A DNA stretch of 64,000 bases from Deltaproteobacteria bacterium (lineage in GTDB: Bacteria; Desulfobacterota; Desulfarculia; Desulfarculales; Desulfarculaceae), in assembly GCA_020444165.1 (NCBI GenBank), contig JAHLLK010000022.1:12257-76256 (forward strand). The letters run 5' to 3'. Below are positions 18,574 through 28,694 of this stretch, piece by piece. The position numbers and the translations under genes are program-made. The notes under the pieces are model-generated. The model searched no databases and was not told the DNA's origin. It worked only from the letters and a program-made list of their open reading frames with translations. Each line of letters starts with the position of its first letter. Position 1 is the first letter of the stretch.

Positions 18574-19079
18574 TCCATGATCAAGCGCATGGTTTCGGGG
18601 GCGGAGGCAAACCCGAACTTCTCATACACCGGCCGTCCGGCCGGGCTGGCGTGCAGGAGCACCCGGCGGACGCCCTGGCGCCGGCACTCCTCCAACAGGC
18701 GCTGCACCAGCCTTTGGGCGCATTGCCGGTTCCGGTGGGCGGGGGCGGTGTAGATGCTGTGCAGATAGCCCACCCGCGAGGCCAGGTCCAGGGGGTTGGG
18801 GGTCAGGCTGAGCCAGGACACGGCCCCGCTGGCGATGCCCTGGCCCCCCTCCTCGATGAGCCAGGCCTGGCACACCCCCTGGGTCAGCTCCGCGCCCAGC
18901 TTGGCGGCGTAGGCCTGGCCCAGGGCGTCCTCCCGTTCCGGGGGCAGGGCCTGGCCTCTCTGCTCCCAGATCTCCCGGAACATGGCCACGTGATGCCCCA
19001 CCAAAAGGGCCAGGTCGCCCGGGGAGGCCGGGCGCAAGGTCCCGGCCGGCTCCGGCGGCGGGGGGCTAGTTGGCGGCAT
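18570..19079 (-). CDS. GNAT-family N-acetyltransferase
   Basis: The protein has about 169 residues from the ATG at 19079 (AGGAG 11 bases upstream); an in-frame ATG at 19160 would add a Lys/Pro-rich tail. The GNAT fold is visible. TLRPASPGDLALLVGHHVAMF opens it, GYLHSIYTAPAHRNRQCAQRL is motif A with the acetyl-CoA pyrophosphate loop (R-x-x-x-x-A type), and PVYEKFGFASAPETMRL is the usual C-terminal strand. The substrate is unknown. The TAG stop falls in the terminal CTAG of a MITE. Confidence 0.85.
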   Translation of the reverse strand: MPPTSPPPPEPAGTLRPASPGDLALLVGHHVAMFREIWEQRGQALPPEREDALGQAYAAKLGAELTQGVCQAWLIEEGGQGIASGAVSWLSLTPNPLDLASRVGYLHSIYTAPAHRNRQCAQRLVQRLLEECRRQGVRRVLLHASPAGRPVYEKFGFASAPETMRLIMD

Positions 19080-19253
19080 GATTTGCAGTCTCCTGGCAGC
19101 CTGCTTTGTCAAGGCCGGCTGGCTCGGACATTTCATGGGTCCGGGTGACCAGTTGGACAAGGACCTTATTTGGTTAATTTTTTCAGCAGATTACCTCGGG
19201 TTTTTCAGATCGTGCTTGGCCACCCGGCCCCCGGTCCACCTGAAATATCCCGG

Positions 19254-20000
19254 CTAGTGCCGCAGGCTCTCCAGTTGTTCGGTCAACCGCGGCAGCACCT
19301 CCGAGGCCGGGGCGTGGATGCTCAGGTCGGCCACGGCGCCGGTCAGGGGGCTGGGCTCCAGGTTGATCTCCACCACCTTGGCCCCGGCCTGTTTGGCCAG
19401 GCCGGGCAGATAGCTGGCCGGGGCCACCATGGCCGAGGTGCCCACCACCAGCATGCACTGGCAGCTCTGGGCCGTGGCCATGGCGGTGAGGGCCGCCCGC
19501 TGGGGGATGGGCTCGCCGAAGAACACCACGTCGGGCTTGATGAGGCCGCCGCAGGCGCAGCGGGGCGGCATCTGGGCAAAGACCAAGCTGCTGCGGGAGA
19601 CCTGACGGCCGCAGGAGAGGCAAACGAGCCGCCGGCCCGAGCCATGGAACTCCACCACCCGGCGGTGGCCCGCGGCCTGGTGCAGGCCGTCGATGTTCTG
19701 GGTGACCAGGCAGTGCAGATGGCCCATGGCCTCCAAGCGGGACAGGGCCTGGTGGGCGGCGTTGGGCTGGGCGCCCAAAACCAGGGCCTCCAGTTCCCGC
19801 AGCATGTCCCAGACCTTGACCGGGTCGGCCATAAAGGCGTCGATGGAGGCGTACTCCATGGGGTCGTAGCGCTCCCACAGGCCCTGGTTGCCCCGGAAGG
19901 CCGGAATGCCGCTGTCCACGCTGATGCCCGCCCCGGTGAGCGCCATTACCACTTCCGCTTCCCTAAGCCACTGAGCCGCCTGGTCGATCAGGTCCTGCAT
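19254..20000 (-). CDS. cobB: NAD-dependent protein deacylase (sirtuin)
   Basis: The protein has 248 residues, normal for bacterial sirtuins. It removes acetyl or other acyl groups from lysines using NAD. Signatures in order are GAGISVDSGIPAFRG (NAD binding, about 23-37), TQNIDGLHQAAG, catalytic His in VEFHGS, the zinc site CLSC...CACG, and GTSAMVAPASYLP. No Tyr/Arg pair for demalonylation is obvious. AAGGA lies before the ATG. The neighbouring GNAT acetyltransferase is transcribed the same way, so the two may act on the same protein acetylation pool, though this is only inference. Confidence 0.95.
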   Translation of the reverse strand: MQDLIDQAAQWLREAEVVMALTGAGISVDSGIPAFRGNQGLWERYDPMEYASIDAFMADPVKVWDMLRELEALVLGAQPNAAHQALSRLEAMGHLHCLVTQNIDGLHQAAGHRRVVEFHGSGRRLVCLSCGRQVSRSSLVFAQMPPRCACGGLIKPDVVFFGEPIPQRAALTAMATAQSCQCMLVVGTSAMVAPASYLPGLAKQAGAKVVEINLEPSPLTGAVADLSIHAPASEVLPRLTEQLESLRH

Positions 20001-20050
20001 GCGTCATCCTTTGCGTCCGGGAGTGTGCCTCGCGGCTGGGCCCGGCGGGG

Positions 20051-22141
20051 TTATTTGGCCGCCCCTGCGAAAGCCTCCAGGTTCAGCCCGGCCAGCAGGC
20101 GGGAGAGCTCCGCGGCCAGGTGGGCCAGCTCCGGTTCGCCGCCCAGGGCCGCATCCGGGGCCAGGAGCTCCGGCCGGCCGTGGGCCACCAGGGCCAGCTC
20201 CCGGGCGGCCTGGGCCCGCTTTTGTTCGGCCAGGGCCCGGCGCGCCGGGGCCAGGGCGGGTTCCCCGGGGCCGGCGGCCGCGGCCGCGGCTTGGCCCTTG
20301 GCCACCATCACTTTCATGATCTTACCCAAAATCTGCATCTTGGGGTCCCGCTGTTTCAGCAGGAGAGGCTGCAAGCGCCGGGCAAAGGCCAGCACCGGCC
20401 CGGAGGCGTAGCGGTCGAAATTCAGGAAATAGCCGGGCAGGCTCTGGCCCATGGTCAAAAGGAGCTTCACCGCCTCCCGGTCCTGGCCGGCGCCGATGAG
20501 CCCCTCCAGGCGGCGGCCGGCCTGGCGGCAGGTGGCGTCCTGGGGATCGCCGGAAGGGCCCTCGCTGGCCCTGGGGCGGAAAAGCTGCCTCCCGGTGCGG
20601 AATACCGGCAACATCACGGTATTGCGGTAGAAGTTGGGGTCCCGGATCAGGGTGGGGGTGGTCACCAAGGCCGCCAGGGCGTTGGCCAGGCTCTCCTTTT
20701 CCAGTTCGCGGTACCCGGGCGAGTCCGGGGCCTTCAAATCCAGGGCCTGGGTGGCCTGGGCCACGGCCAGGTTGAAGCGGGCCACCCCGGCGAAGCTGGG
20801 CCCCAGTTGCAGCAGCTTTTGATAACAGCGCACGGCCCGGCCGGGGTCGCCCCGCCGGCGGAGCTGGGTGCCCAGGTAGTTGAGTTTGGTGCAGGCGTCC
20901 TCGAACAGCTCGGGGTGGCCGGCCGCCTGCAGGAGCAGCGCCTCGGCCCGGTCGTAATCGCCCTCCAAAAAGGCCAACAGCCCCAGTTGCACCAGGAGCC
21001 GGCCGCCGGTGGCCGCGCTCCCGGCCGCCGGGCCCAGGGCCTTCTGGGCCAGGCCCAACAGGGCCTGCACCTGGGGATGGTCCCGGCCGCAGGCCTCGGT
21101 CATGCCCGAGGTGAGCATGGCGTCCACGATGTGGGCCGTGGCCTCCAGGCGCTTGGCCTCGTTTTGGGAGGGGATGGTGGCGGCCTTGCTCAGGGCGGTC
21201 TCGAAATTGATCACCGCCTCGCCCAAAAGCTCGTCCACCTTGCTCTGATCCACGGGTTGGCGCTGGGCCCGACGCTGGGCCAAATAGTCCTTCACCTGGG
21301 CCACCCGAAGCATCCCGATCTCCTGGTTGGGCGCGGGCAGGCCCGAGGCCACGGCCTCGGCGTCGCGGAACATCTGGAAGGCCGGGGCGTACTTCTTTTT
21401 CTTCACCAACAGCCGCCCGCCTTCCAGGTAGGCGTCGGGGTCGCTGGGCAGGATCTCGGTGCAGCGGCGGCACATGGCCACCGCCCGGTCGAAGTCGCCC
21501 ACCGACTTCAGCCGGTCCACCTCCTGCATCAGCTCTTCCACTTCGGCCCGGAGCGCCTTCAGCTCCTCGGCGGTGCGGTAATCCTTGAAATGGGCGAGCT
21601 GGTTGTCCTTTTGCAGGAAGAAATCCACCAGGAGATCGTAGACCTCCTGCATGCGCTCCTCCTGGCGCAGGTCCCGAGGCTGGTGGGGGCTCTGCTCCCG
21701 CAGCATGAAGGCCCCCAGCACCCCGTAGGGGATGAGGTCCTGGATGAGCTGCATGCGTTTGCCCGCGTCCTGGACCGCCTCGAACACCGGCACGCATTTG
21801 GCCATGATCTTCTGGTGCTCGGGGGTGCGCTGGGTCAGGAACTCGGAGAGGTCGTCGAAGAACTCCAGCAGATGCACCACCGTGTGCACCACCCCGGAGG
21901 AGTCCTTCACGTGCCGGGTGGGGGGGTTGGCCAGGACCAGGCCGTCAAACTCCAGCAGGGTGTCGGCCAATTGATGCACCGCGGCCAGATAGTCCGGGGG
22001 CACGTTGCCGGCCACCACGCTGGTGAAGCCGAACTTCTTGAGGATCACCAGGAGCTGTTTCAACAGCTCCCCATCCAGGATATAAAGCAGGATGGGGGCG
22101 TTGAGATAGGGGCCCAAAGCTGAGGATTTGGCTAAGGACAT
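20051..22141 (-). CDS. Large TPR protein with receiver-like N-terminal domain
   Basis: The protein has 696 residues, is cytoplasmic, and has no signal peptide. The first 100 residues (ILLYILDGELLKQLLVILKK, then TLLEFDGLVLAN) have the alternating strand-helix pattern of a response-regulator receiver. They lack the acidic cluster and the phospho-Asp-Lys set, so the domain is degenerate. From about residue 220 come TPR repeats: FDRAVAMCRRCTEILPSDPD, APAFQMFRDAEAVASG, YDRAEALLLQAAGHPE and GRAVRCYQKLLQLGPS. The C-terminal 150 residues are Ala/Leu/Arg-rich helices. The role is unknown; scaffold-type signalling is plausible. Confidence 0.65.
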   Translation of the reverse strand: MSLAKSSALGPYLNAPILLYILDGELLKQLLVILKKFGFTSVVAGNVPPDYLAAVHQLADTLLEFDGLVLANPPTRHVKDSSGVVHTVVHLLEFFDDLSEFLTQRTPEHQKIMAKCVPVFEAVQDAGKRMQLIQDLIPYGVLGAFMLREQSPHQPRDLRQEERMQEVYDLLVDFFLQKDNQLAHFKDYRTAEELKALRAEVEELMQEVDRLKSVGDFDRAVAMCRRCTEILPSDPDAYLEGGRLLVKKKKYAPAFQMFRDAEAVASGLPAPNQEIGMLRVAQVKDYLAQRRAQRQPVDQSKVDELLGEAVINFETALSKAATIPSQNEAKRLEATAHIVDAMLTSGMTEACGRDHPQVQALLGLAQKALGPAAGSAATGGRLLVQLGLLAFLEGDYDRAEALLLQAAGHPELFEDACTKLNYLGTQLRRRGDPGRAVRCYQKLLQLGPSFAGVARFNLAVAQATQALDLKAPDSPGYRELEKESLANALAALVTTPTLIRDPNFYRNTVMLPVFRTGRQLFRPRASEGPSGDPQDATCRQAGRRLEGLIGAGQDREAVKLLLTMGQSLPGYFLNFDRYASGPVLAFARRLQPLLLKQRDPKMQILGKIMKVMVAKGQAAAAAAGPGEPALAPARRALAEQKRAQAARELALVAHGRPELLAPDAALGGEPELAHLAAELSRLLAGLNLEAFAGAAK

Positions 22142-22534
22142 GGGCAGAACGACTCAGGATATTCCATGCAAAAGCTGTATTTCCACCGTTTACGGCCTTA
22201 CGCCGCGCCGGTCCGGGTCCTCTACAGGGGAGGCGCCGTCCGGCCCGGTTCGGCCCCCCGGTGGTTTGCGGGACACCGGAGGATGGGCTTCGGCAAGGTT
22301 GCCAGGCAAGTATAGCTCAAACCGCCGGGAATTTCCCAAGCTAACCGTCGAGCCGCCGGGGGCCGGCCGCGGGGCAGGTGTTTTTCTGGCCCGGCTTTTG
22401 TTAACATTAGCTCTATGCAGGCCGGGCGAGGACCATCCTCCGCCCGGCGCCTGGGCCGGGACCAGGAAAATCCCGGCCGCGGCCTGGCCCCGGGCCTTCC
22501 CCAAACCCCTGAACCTCAACCGGTGGAGGAAGAC
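22142..22534. other. Intergenic region with divergent promoters presumed
   Basis: I see no gene. GGAGG with spacing suitable for the 22535 start lies at the right end. No clear -35/-10 pair is recognised. Confidence 0.35.
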
Positions 22535-22918
22535 ATGAACAAAAAGGACCAACAGCGGTTGTTGCGGGAGGTGGACCGCCTGGAGCCCTATCCGGCCGTG
22601 TTTGTACCCCAGCGGGGCGGCGGCTTCGAGGTGGTCTTTCCCAACCTGGCCCAGGTGCGGGCCTTTGGGCCGGACAAGGACCAGGCCGAGACGGCGGCCC
22701 GGGAGATGCTCACCGCGGAGCTGGGCCGCATGCTGCAAAGCAGCGAGGAGCCGCCCCGGCCCTCGGATCCCGAGCGCCTGGTGGCCGGCGACGACGAGCC
22801 GCCGGGCACCTACATGATAATGGTGTCCGCGGACCGCAAGACGCTGAAATCCCGGCTGGGTCTGGAAAAACGGGAGCGGGGCCTGGATCTGGGCCTGGGC
22901 CGCCTGGGCCGCCAGTAA
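22535..22918 (+). CDS. HicB-like protein without adjacent HicA toxin
   Basis: The protein has 127 residues; ATG 22535 follows GGAGG by 5 bases. The N-terminal 65 residues (YPAVFVPQRGGGFEVVFPNL, then DQAETAAREMLTAELGRML) match the partial RNase-H-like fold of HicB antitoxins. The second half (PGTYMIMVSADRKTLKSR) is a short extension with no obvious helix-turn-helix. No 60-residue HicA-like frame lies next to it; the following gene is hdeD-like. It may therefore be a domesticated orphan rather than a working toxin-antitoxin unit. Confidence 0.75.
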   Translation: MNKKDQQRLLREVDRLEPYPAVFVPQRGGGFEVVFPNLAQVRAFGPDKDQAETAAREMLTAELGRMLQSSEEPPRPSDPERLVAGDDEPPGTYMIMVSADRKTLKSRLGLEKRERGLDLGLGRLGRQ

Positions 22919-22959
22919 ACGCCGCCGGCGGCCCCGGCGGACACGGAAAGGGAAATGCC

Positions 22960-23520
22960 TTGCCCGACAATGGGAAAGTGGTGTCTGTGAGCGTGCCGGA
23001 GGAGATTTCCCGGCACTGGGGGCGCTTCCTCGCCCTGGGAATCGTGATGGTGGTGTTGGGCACGGCCGGCCTGGGCCTGGAGGCCTTCCTGACCCTGGCC
23101 AGCGTGCTGTACTTCGGGCTGCTCCTGGTGGTGGCCGGGGTGGTCCAGTTGGGGCACGGGCTCCTGAGCAAACAGTGGCGGGGCCGCGGGGGGGCCCTCG
23201 TAATCGGCGCACTCTACCTCCTGGCCGGGGTGGCGGTCATCGCCGATCCCCTGGCCGCCTCGGCCGTGCTCACCCTCATCCTGGCCGCGGTGCTGGTGGT
23301 GGTGGGGGTGTCGCGCCTGGCCATGGCCCTGCAGCACCGTGACCTGGCGGGCTGGGGCTGGGGGGCGGTGAGCGGCGGCCTGGCCGTGCTCCTGGGCTTG
23401 ATGATCGCGGCCCGCTGGCCCGTGTCCGGCCTGTGGGTCATCGGCCTGTTCGTGGCCATCGAGCTGATCCTGCACGGCTGGACCTACATCATGCTGGCCC
23501 TGGCCGCCCGCCGGGCATAG
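22960..23520 (+). CDS. HdeD-family membrane protein (DUF308)
   Basis: The protein has 186 residues with six hydrophobic helices arranged as three pairs. WGRFLALGIVMVVLGTAGLG and the repeated GGLAVLLGLMIAARWP are typical of HdeD, an inner-membrane protein tied to acid resistance at high cell density in Escherichia coli. The start is TTG 22960 after AAAGGGA; a GTG at 22978 is the alternative. The gene is 41 bases downstream of the HicB-like gene and probably cotranscribed with it. Confidence 0.88.
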   Translation: MPDNGKVVSVSVPEEISRHWGRFLALGIVMVVLGTAGLGLEAFLTLASVLYFGLLLVVAGVVQLGHGLLSKQWRGRGGALVIGALYLLAGVAVIADPLAASAVLTLILAAVLVVVGVSRLAMALQHRDLAGWGWGAVSGGLAVLLGLMIAARWPVSGLWVIGLFVAIELILHGWTYIMLALAARRA

Positions 23521-23546
23521 TTTGGCGGAAGTGGGGATGATTTTTG

Positions 23547-23654
23547 GGGGGAAGCCTTCGGGTGGTGGAAAAGCGGGCAGTCGTGCTGGTGATTGCAGAT
23601 GGCAGGAGGGATATGCGGACCTTGCTGGAGAGGAGGTTGTTGGGGGTTGGCTGA
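23547..23654 (+). pseudogene. Relic of a second ParE/RelE-type toxin gene
   Basis: About 100 bases are closely similar to the 3' end of the toxin gene at 24258-24566. The frame RVVEKRAVVLVIADGRRDM, then TLLERRLLGVG and a stop, parallels the intact toxin. The 5' part is missing, and a short deletion follows AAGCCTT. It marks an earlier duplication or recombination of this toxin locus. Confidence 0.8.
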
Positions 23655-23749
23655 GCGCCTGATTGCGGCCTTCTCTCGATTTTTTACCGCCCGGACAACC
23701 CGAGTCCGCTCCAAGCTTACTTGATCAGCCCCGCCGAGTACCAACGGCC

Positions 23750-24109
23750 ATGCCGGTGTATTTGGGCGCGGTGATCCTCTCGGGGCTCCTGGTCAACGTG
23801 GGCATCGTAATGGCCGACGCCATGGCCCGCCGCGAGCGCGAAGGCCTCGCGCCCCGGGAGGCGGCCCGGGAGGGCGCGCTCCGCCGCCTCCGTCCCGTCC
23901 TCATGACCACCCTCTCCACCGCGGCGGCCAGCCTGCCCTTGCTCCTGGACCGCGGCGCCGGCTCGGCCACCTGGTCCCCCCTGGCCCTCACCCTGGCCGC
24001 CGGGCTCATCGTCTCGGCCGCGTTCTCGCTGTTTTTGACGCCGGTGTTGTATCCCCTGGCGGCGAGGTTTGAGCCGCTGGGGAAGGGGGAGGGGAAGAAG
24101 GGGAGGTAA
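23750..24109 (+). pseudogene. C-terminal fragment of an RND efflux pump (AcrB family)
   Basis: The frame contains LLVNVGIVMADAMARRER, LRRLRPVLMTTLSTAAASLP and SLFLTPVLYPLA. These are the last three membrane helices of a CzcA/AcrB-type RND transporter, which normally exceeds 1000 residues. Only about 119 residues remain, with no upstream portion in this window. The stop codon TAA overlaps the ATG of the downstream antitoxin. It is best read as a remnant left by insertion or deletion around the toxin-antitoxin genes. Confidence 0.85.
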
Positions 24110-24258
24110 TGCAGGACATAGACAGCCAGGAACAAACCCAGGAGACCCTGGCGCTGTTAAAAATTCTGGCCCTGGGCAACCGTCAGGTCGAAGATGGCAA
24201 GGTCAAGCCTGCCGCCGAGGTGGTGAAGGAACTGCGGAACCGCCGGCGGGGAGAGTGA
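24109..24258 (+). CDS. Short ParD/Phd-type antitoxin
   Basis: The protein has 49 residues. ALLKILALGNRQVEDGKVKP and AAEVVKELRNRRRGE match the C-terminal toxin-wrapping part of short type II antitoxins paired with ParE/RelE toxins (the GN-R-EGK-P motif). There is no room for a full ribbon-helix-helix domain. The ATG overlaps the stop codon of the RND fragment, and GGAGG lies immediately upstream. Its stop overlaps the toxin start (TGATG), the usual coupling in such operons. Confidence 0.8.
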   Translation: MQDIDSQEQTQETLALLKILALGNRQVEDGKVKPAAEVVKELRNRRRGE

Positions 24259-24566
24259 TGCCTTGCGAGGTGCCGTTTGCTTCTGACGCGGCCGGGACCC
24301 GTAACCACTCTTACAGCCCGGACCAAGCCGAGTACATACTGGGAAAGATCGAGCGGGACTTCTACAGCCTGAGCGCCTCCCCTCACCGGGGTGCCTGCCC
24401 CCGCGAGCTGCTGGCCTTGGGGATCAAGGAATACCGGGAAATCTTCTTCAAGCCTTACCGCATAATCTACCGGGTGGTGGAAAAGCAAGTTTTCGCCATG
24501 GTGATTGTTGATGGCAGGAGGGATATGCGAACGCTGCTGGAGAGGAGATTGTTGGGGGTTGGCTGA
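24258..24566 (+). CDS. ParE/RelE-family toxin, N-terminus apparently shortened
   Basis: The protein has 102 residues. The C-terminal two-thirds are fully typical: SPDQAEYILGKIERDFYSL, PHRGACPRELLALGI, KEYREIFFKPYRIIYRV and ADGRRDM-type VDGRRDMRTLLERRLLG. Such toxins inhibit gyrase or cleave mRNA. Between FASDAAG and SPDQ about ten residues of the usual first helix are missing and replaced by TRNHSY. This suggests an internal deletion that may have weakened or killed the toxin. Translation is coupled to the antitoxin by a one-base overlap. Confidence 0.85.
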   Translation: MPCEVPFASDAAGTRNHSYSPDQAEYILGKIERDFYSLSASPHRGACPRELLALGIKEYREIFFKPYRIIYRVVEKQVFAMVIVDGRRDMRTLLERRLLGVG

Positions 24567-24621
24567 GCGATTTTTTACAGCTTTCCTTCGATACATTCCT
24601 GTTAGGATAACTCCGAAATTG

Positions 24622-25689
24622 CTATTGAGTATTTGTTCTACCCGACTTTTTTAGCCCCTGCTCATCAAGCTTTGCCTGTATATCGGCTAGCCAAATAGGC
24701 GGTGTTGTGTCGCTGCTGTTTAAATGTTTGTGTACACGCATGATAATGTCGCAAATGTTTTCACATGCGCTCACGGCAATATCTAAATCTATGTTGTAGA
24801 AATAGCGCAACTTATCATACCCTCCGAATTTTTCGGGCGCTGAAAACGGTGAGGGATGAACTAGAGAATCTCGGAATGGCTTAAAATTGTTCAGAAAACT
24901 TTTAACAGGCTCATCTGTCCCGTTCCAAAGTGGGCGACTGGTAACTATTCTAGGGTAATTTAAAATCTTTTCGCGGAGACTGGTGCGGCCATTATCCCGT
25001 ATCCTGTCTCTATCTTTTTGGGACAATTTGTCTAATGCGTCAGCATGTTGGACAAAATCCCACGCTATTCCGTTGAGGTGTGCCTCTATCAAGATGAAGC
25101 AGGTCAAGATGCAAGATCTTAAGGCTTGTTCCTTTTTCCTGATTAGTGGAAATATTGCATCCTGGTTGGTGCGTGTGGTGGCATGCGATACTTTTCTGAA
25201 TCTCTCCAATTCCGTATCAGCGTCGATGGCAACGGTGAGTGCCTGGAGTAAATCCTTTGCTAAGAAATCTTCGGGGAACTTAAACTGTAATCCCCATAGA
25301 GAGATAACTACCGTACAATGGGGCGGAGCAGACTTGAGAACACTTTTGTGGATCTTACTATACTTAGTCTCAAACTCAGCTAGTGGAATTTCTATTCCTC
25401 TGAAGGACTTAATCTCCTCATAAAGCAAATCAAGCTTTGCCTCTGTCATACTTTCAAAGTTTTTATCACAGAAAAATTTGACATTCTTTGAAACATTCTG
25501 CTTGACGTCTTTTGCTCCGGATTTCAGTATTCTTCTTGGCAAAGAGCCCAGGTCAAGTGTGTCGGCCTCAAAAAACTCGTGCCAACTATCCATGTCACCG
25601 AGCATGAGCCGGCCGACCGCGGATGCCCTATTAGCCCTTCTGATTCGAGCAACTTCGGCCTGCCTTCCTTTTGGGCTTTCTTGCCTCAT
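24622..25689 (-). CDS. Low-GC protein with HEPN-like RX4H motif, function unknown
   Basis: The protein has 355 residues. Base composition is far lower in G+C than in the neighbours, and codon choice is different (many AAA, TTT, ATT), so recent horizontal transfer is likely. In the C-terminal third, FKPFRDSLVHPSPFS contains an R-x4-H motif of the type that forms the RNase site of HEPN domains. It lies within a helical region (FILIEAHLNGIAWDFVQHAD, then ENICDIIMRVHKHL). The N-terminal half is Lys/Glu-rich and unrecognised. Its place beside toxin-antitoxin relics fits a defence or stress RNase, but this is inference. Confidence 0.55.
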   Translation of the reverse strand: MRQESPKGRQAEVARIRRANRASAVGRLMLGDMDSWHEFFEADTLDLGSLPRRILKSGAKDVKQNVSKNVKFFCDKNFESMTEAKLDLLYEEIKSFRGIEIPLAEFETKYSKIHKSVLKSAPPHCTVVISLWGLQFKFPEDFLAKDLLQALTVAIDADTELERFRKVSHATTRTNQDAIFPLIRKKEQALRSCILTCFILIEAHLNGIAWDFVQHADALDKLSQKDRDRIRDNGRTSLREKILNYPRIVTSRPLWNGTDEPVKSFLNNFKPFRDSLVHPSPFSAPEKFGGYDKLRYFYNIDLDIAVSACENICDIIMRVHKHLNSSDTTPPIWLADIQAKLDEQGLKKSGRTNTQ

Positions 25690-25741
25690 AAAAGAAACCA
25701 GTTGGCCTTCATTTTCGTCCTCTGCTTTCTCTCCCTCCCCC

Positions 25742-27694
<1,953 letters not shown>

Positions 27695-27989
27695 GACTCT
27701 CCTCCTGCGGCTGGGGCCCCGGTGGGGGCTTCGGAAAAGCTGGCGAATCGGCGAGGGCGGCCTTAGGCGGAAGCCGTGGGCGCCCTCCGGGCAGGGACCG
27801 CCGGGGTTCATGATAGCAAACCCCGTAGCTGAAATGCAGCTAGGGAAAACAGGGGTGGCCTTGCGGCGGGGCGGCGGCCGGGGAGGGGTGGGTTGGGCGA
27901 AATGTGCGGACCGGGCGGCGGGGTGGTTGGAGGGGTCTATATATTGGGGTCTATATATTAAGGATGGCAGGCCCCGGGGCCTGCCCCCG
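27695..27989. other. Intergenic region with a 14-base tandem direct repeat
   Basis: GGGGTCTATATATT occurs twice head to tail near 27934-27961. It is an AT-rich spot in GC-rich DNA and could include promoter elements. I see no gene. Confidence 0.4.
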
Positions 27990-28029
27990 ACAAAACCAAG
28001 GCCCCGGCGCGGGGTGCGCCGGGGCCTTG
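27990..28029 (-). terminator. Terminator of the RRM gene
   Basis: A 14-base perfect stem (CAAGGCCCCGGCGC/GCGCCGGGGCCTTG) with a five-base loop is followed on the minus strand by GTTTTG. It lies 33 bases after the RRM stop codon. Confidence 0.85.
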
Positions 28030-28061
28030 ACATGCTTCAAACCGGGTAAAGCCGAGAGGGC

Positions 28062-28379
28062 CTACCAGCCCTTCTGGCGGCCTCCGCCCCGAGGGGGACG
28101 GCCACCGCCGCCGCCGCCGCTGCCACCCCGGTCGCCGCGCTCTTGGGCTTCGTTGACCCGCAAGGGCCGCCCGTCCAGGTTGGAGCCATCCAGGGCCTTG
28201 ATGGCGGCGTCAGCTTCGGACCCCTCCATCTCCACGAACCCGAAACCCCGGGACCGGCCGGTGTCGCGATCGGTAATGACCCGGGCGGAAATGACCTCGC
28301 CGTGACGGCTGAAGAGGTCGGAAATGGTGGCCTCGGTGGCGCTCCAAGGCAGGTTGCCCACGTAGATCTTCTTGTTCAC
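28062..28379 (-). CDS. Single-RRM RNA-binding protein with Gly/Arg-rich tail
   Basis: The protein has 105 residues. RNP2 (IYVGNL, residues 5-10) and RNP1 (RGFGFVEM, about 44-51) of one RRM fold are exact, with the aromatic residues that stack on RNA. The last 25 residues are Gly/Arg-rich with runs of Gly, like eukaryotic RGG tails and cyanobacterial Rbp proteins. It probably binds single-stranded RNA as a chaperone, perhaps in cold. A roughly 300-bp AT-rich leader lies upstream, so post-transcriptional control is possible. Confidence 0.95.
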   Translation of the reverse strand: MNKKIYVGNLPWSATEATISDLFSRHGEVISARVITDRDTGRSRGFGFVEMEGSEADAAIKALDGSNLDGRPLRVNEAQERGDRGGSGGGGGGRPPRGGGRQKGW

Positions 28380-28694
28380 TTATCATACTCCGAAAAAAGG
28401 GAAAACCGCTCCCGGCCAACACTACCGGGAGGCAACTACGGCCCAAGGAGCCTGACTTGCAAGCTGTTTATTGGCGCGGCCGCGCCCGGGGCTGGTGCAC
28501 GGTTCGGCTCTGGGCCCACGCGACAAATACTACTCCCATCCCTGGTTTTGTCAATAAAAACCCAAAAGAATAAGCAATTTCGGAAAAATGACGCGTGATT
28601 TTACGGCGAATCTTGCGGCCCCCGAAAAGAGCCTAGCGGGGAACTTGGTGAATTAATGGGTTTTTATCGCCTCGGGATCGGGGCTCACGCGGCC
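28380..28694. other. Leader or promoter region of the RRM gene
   Basis: This is a gap of 315 bases, AT-rich around 28540-28600. It has no open frame worth calling and no clear hairpin with a T-run. Confidence 0.35.

Noticed and set aside
22415..22534. HicA toxin frame or an upstream extension of the HicB-like gene
   Set aside because: The codons before ATG 22535 have no HicA features, and a GGAGG places the start at 22535.
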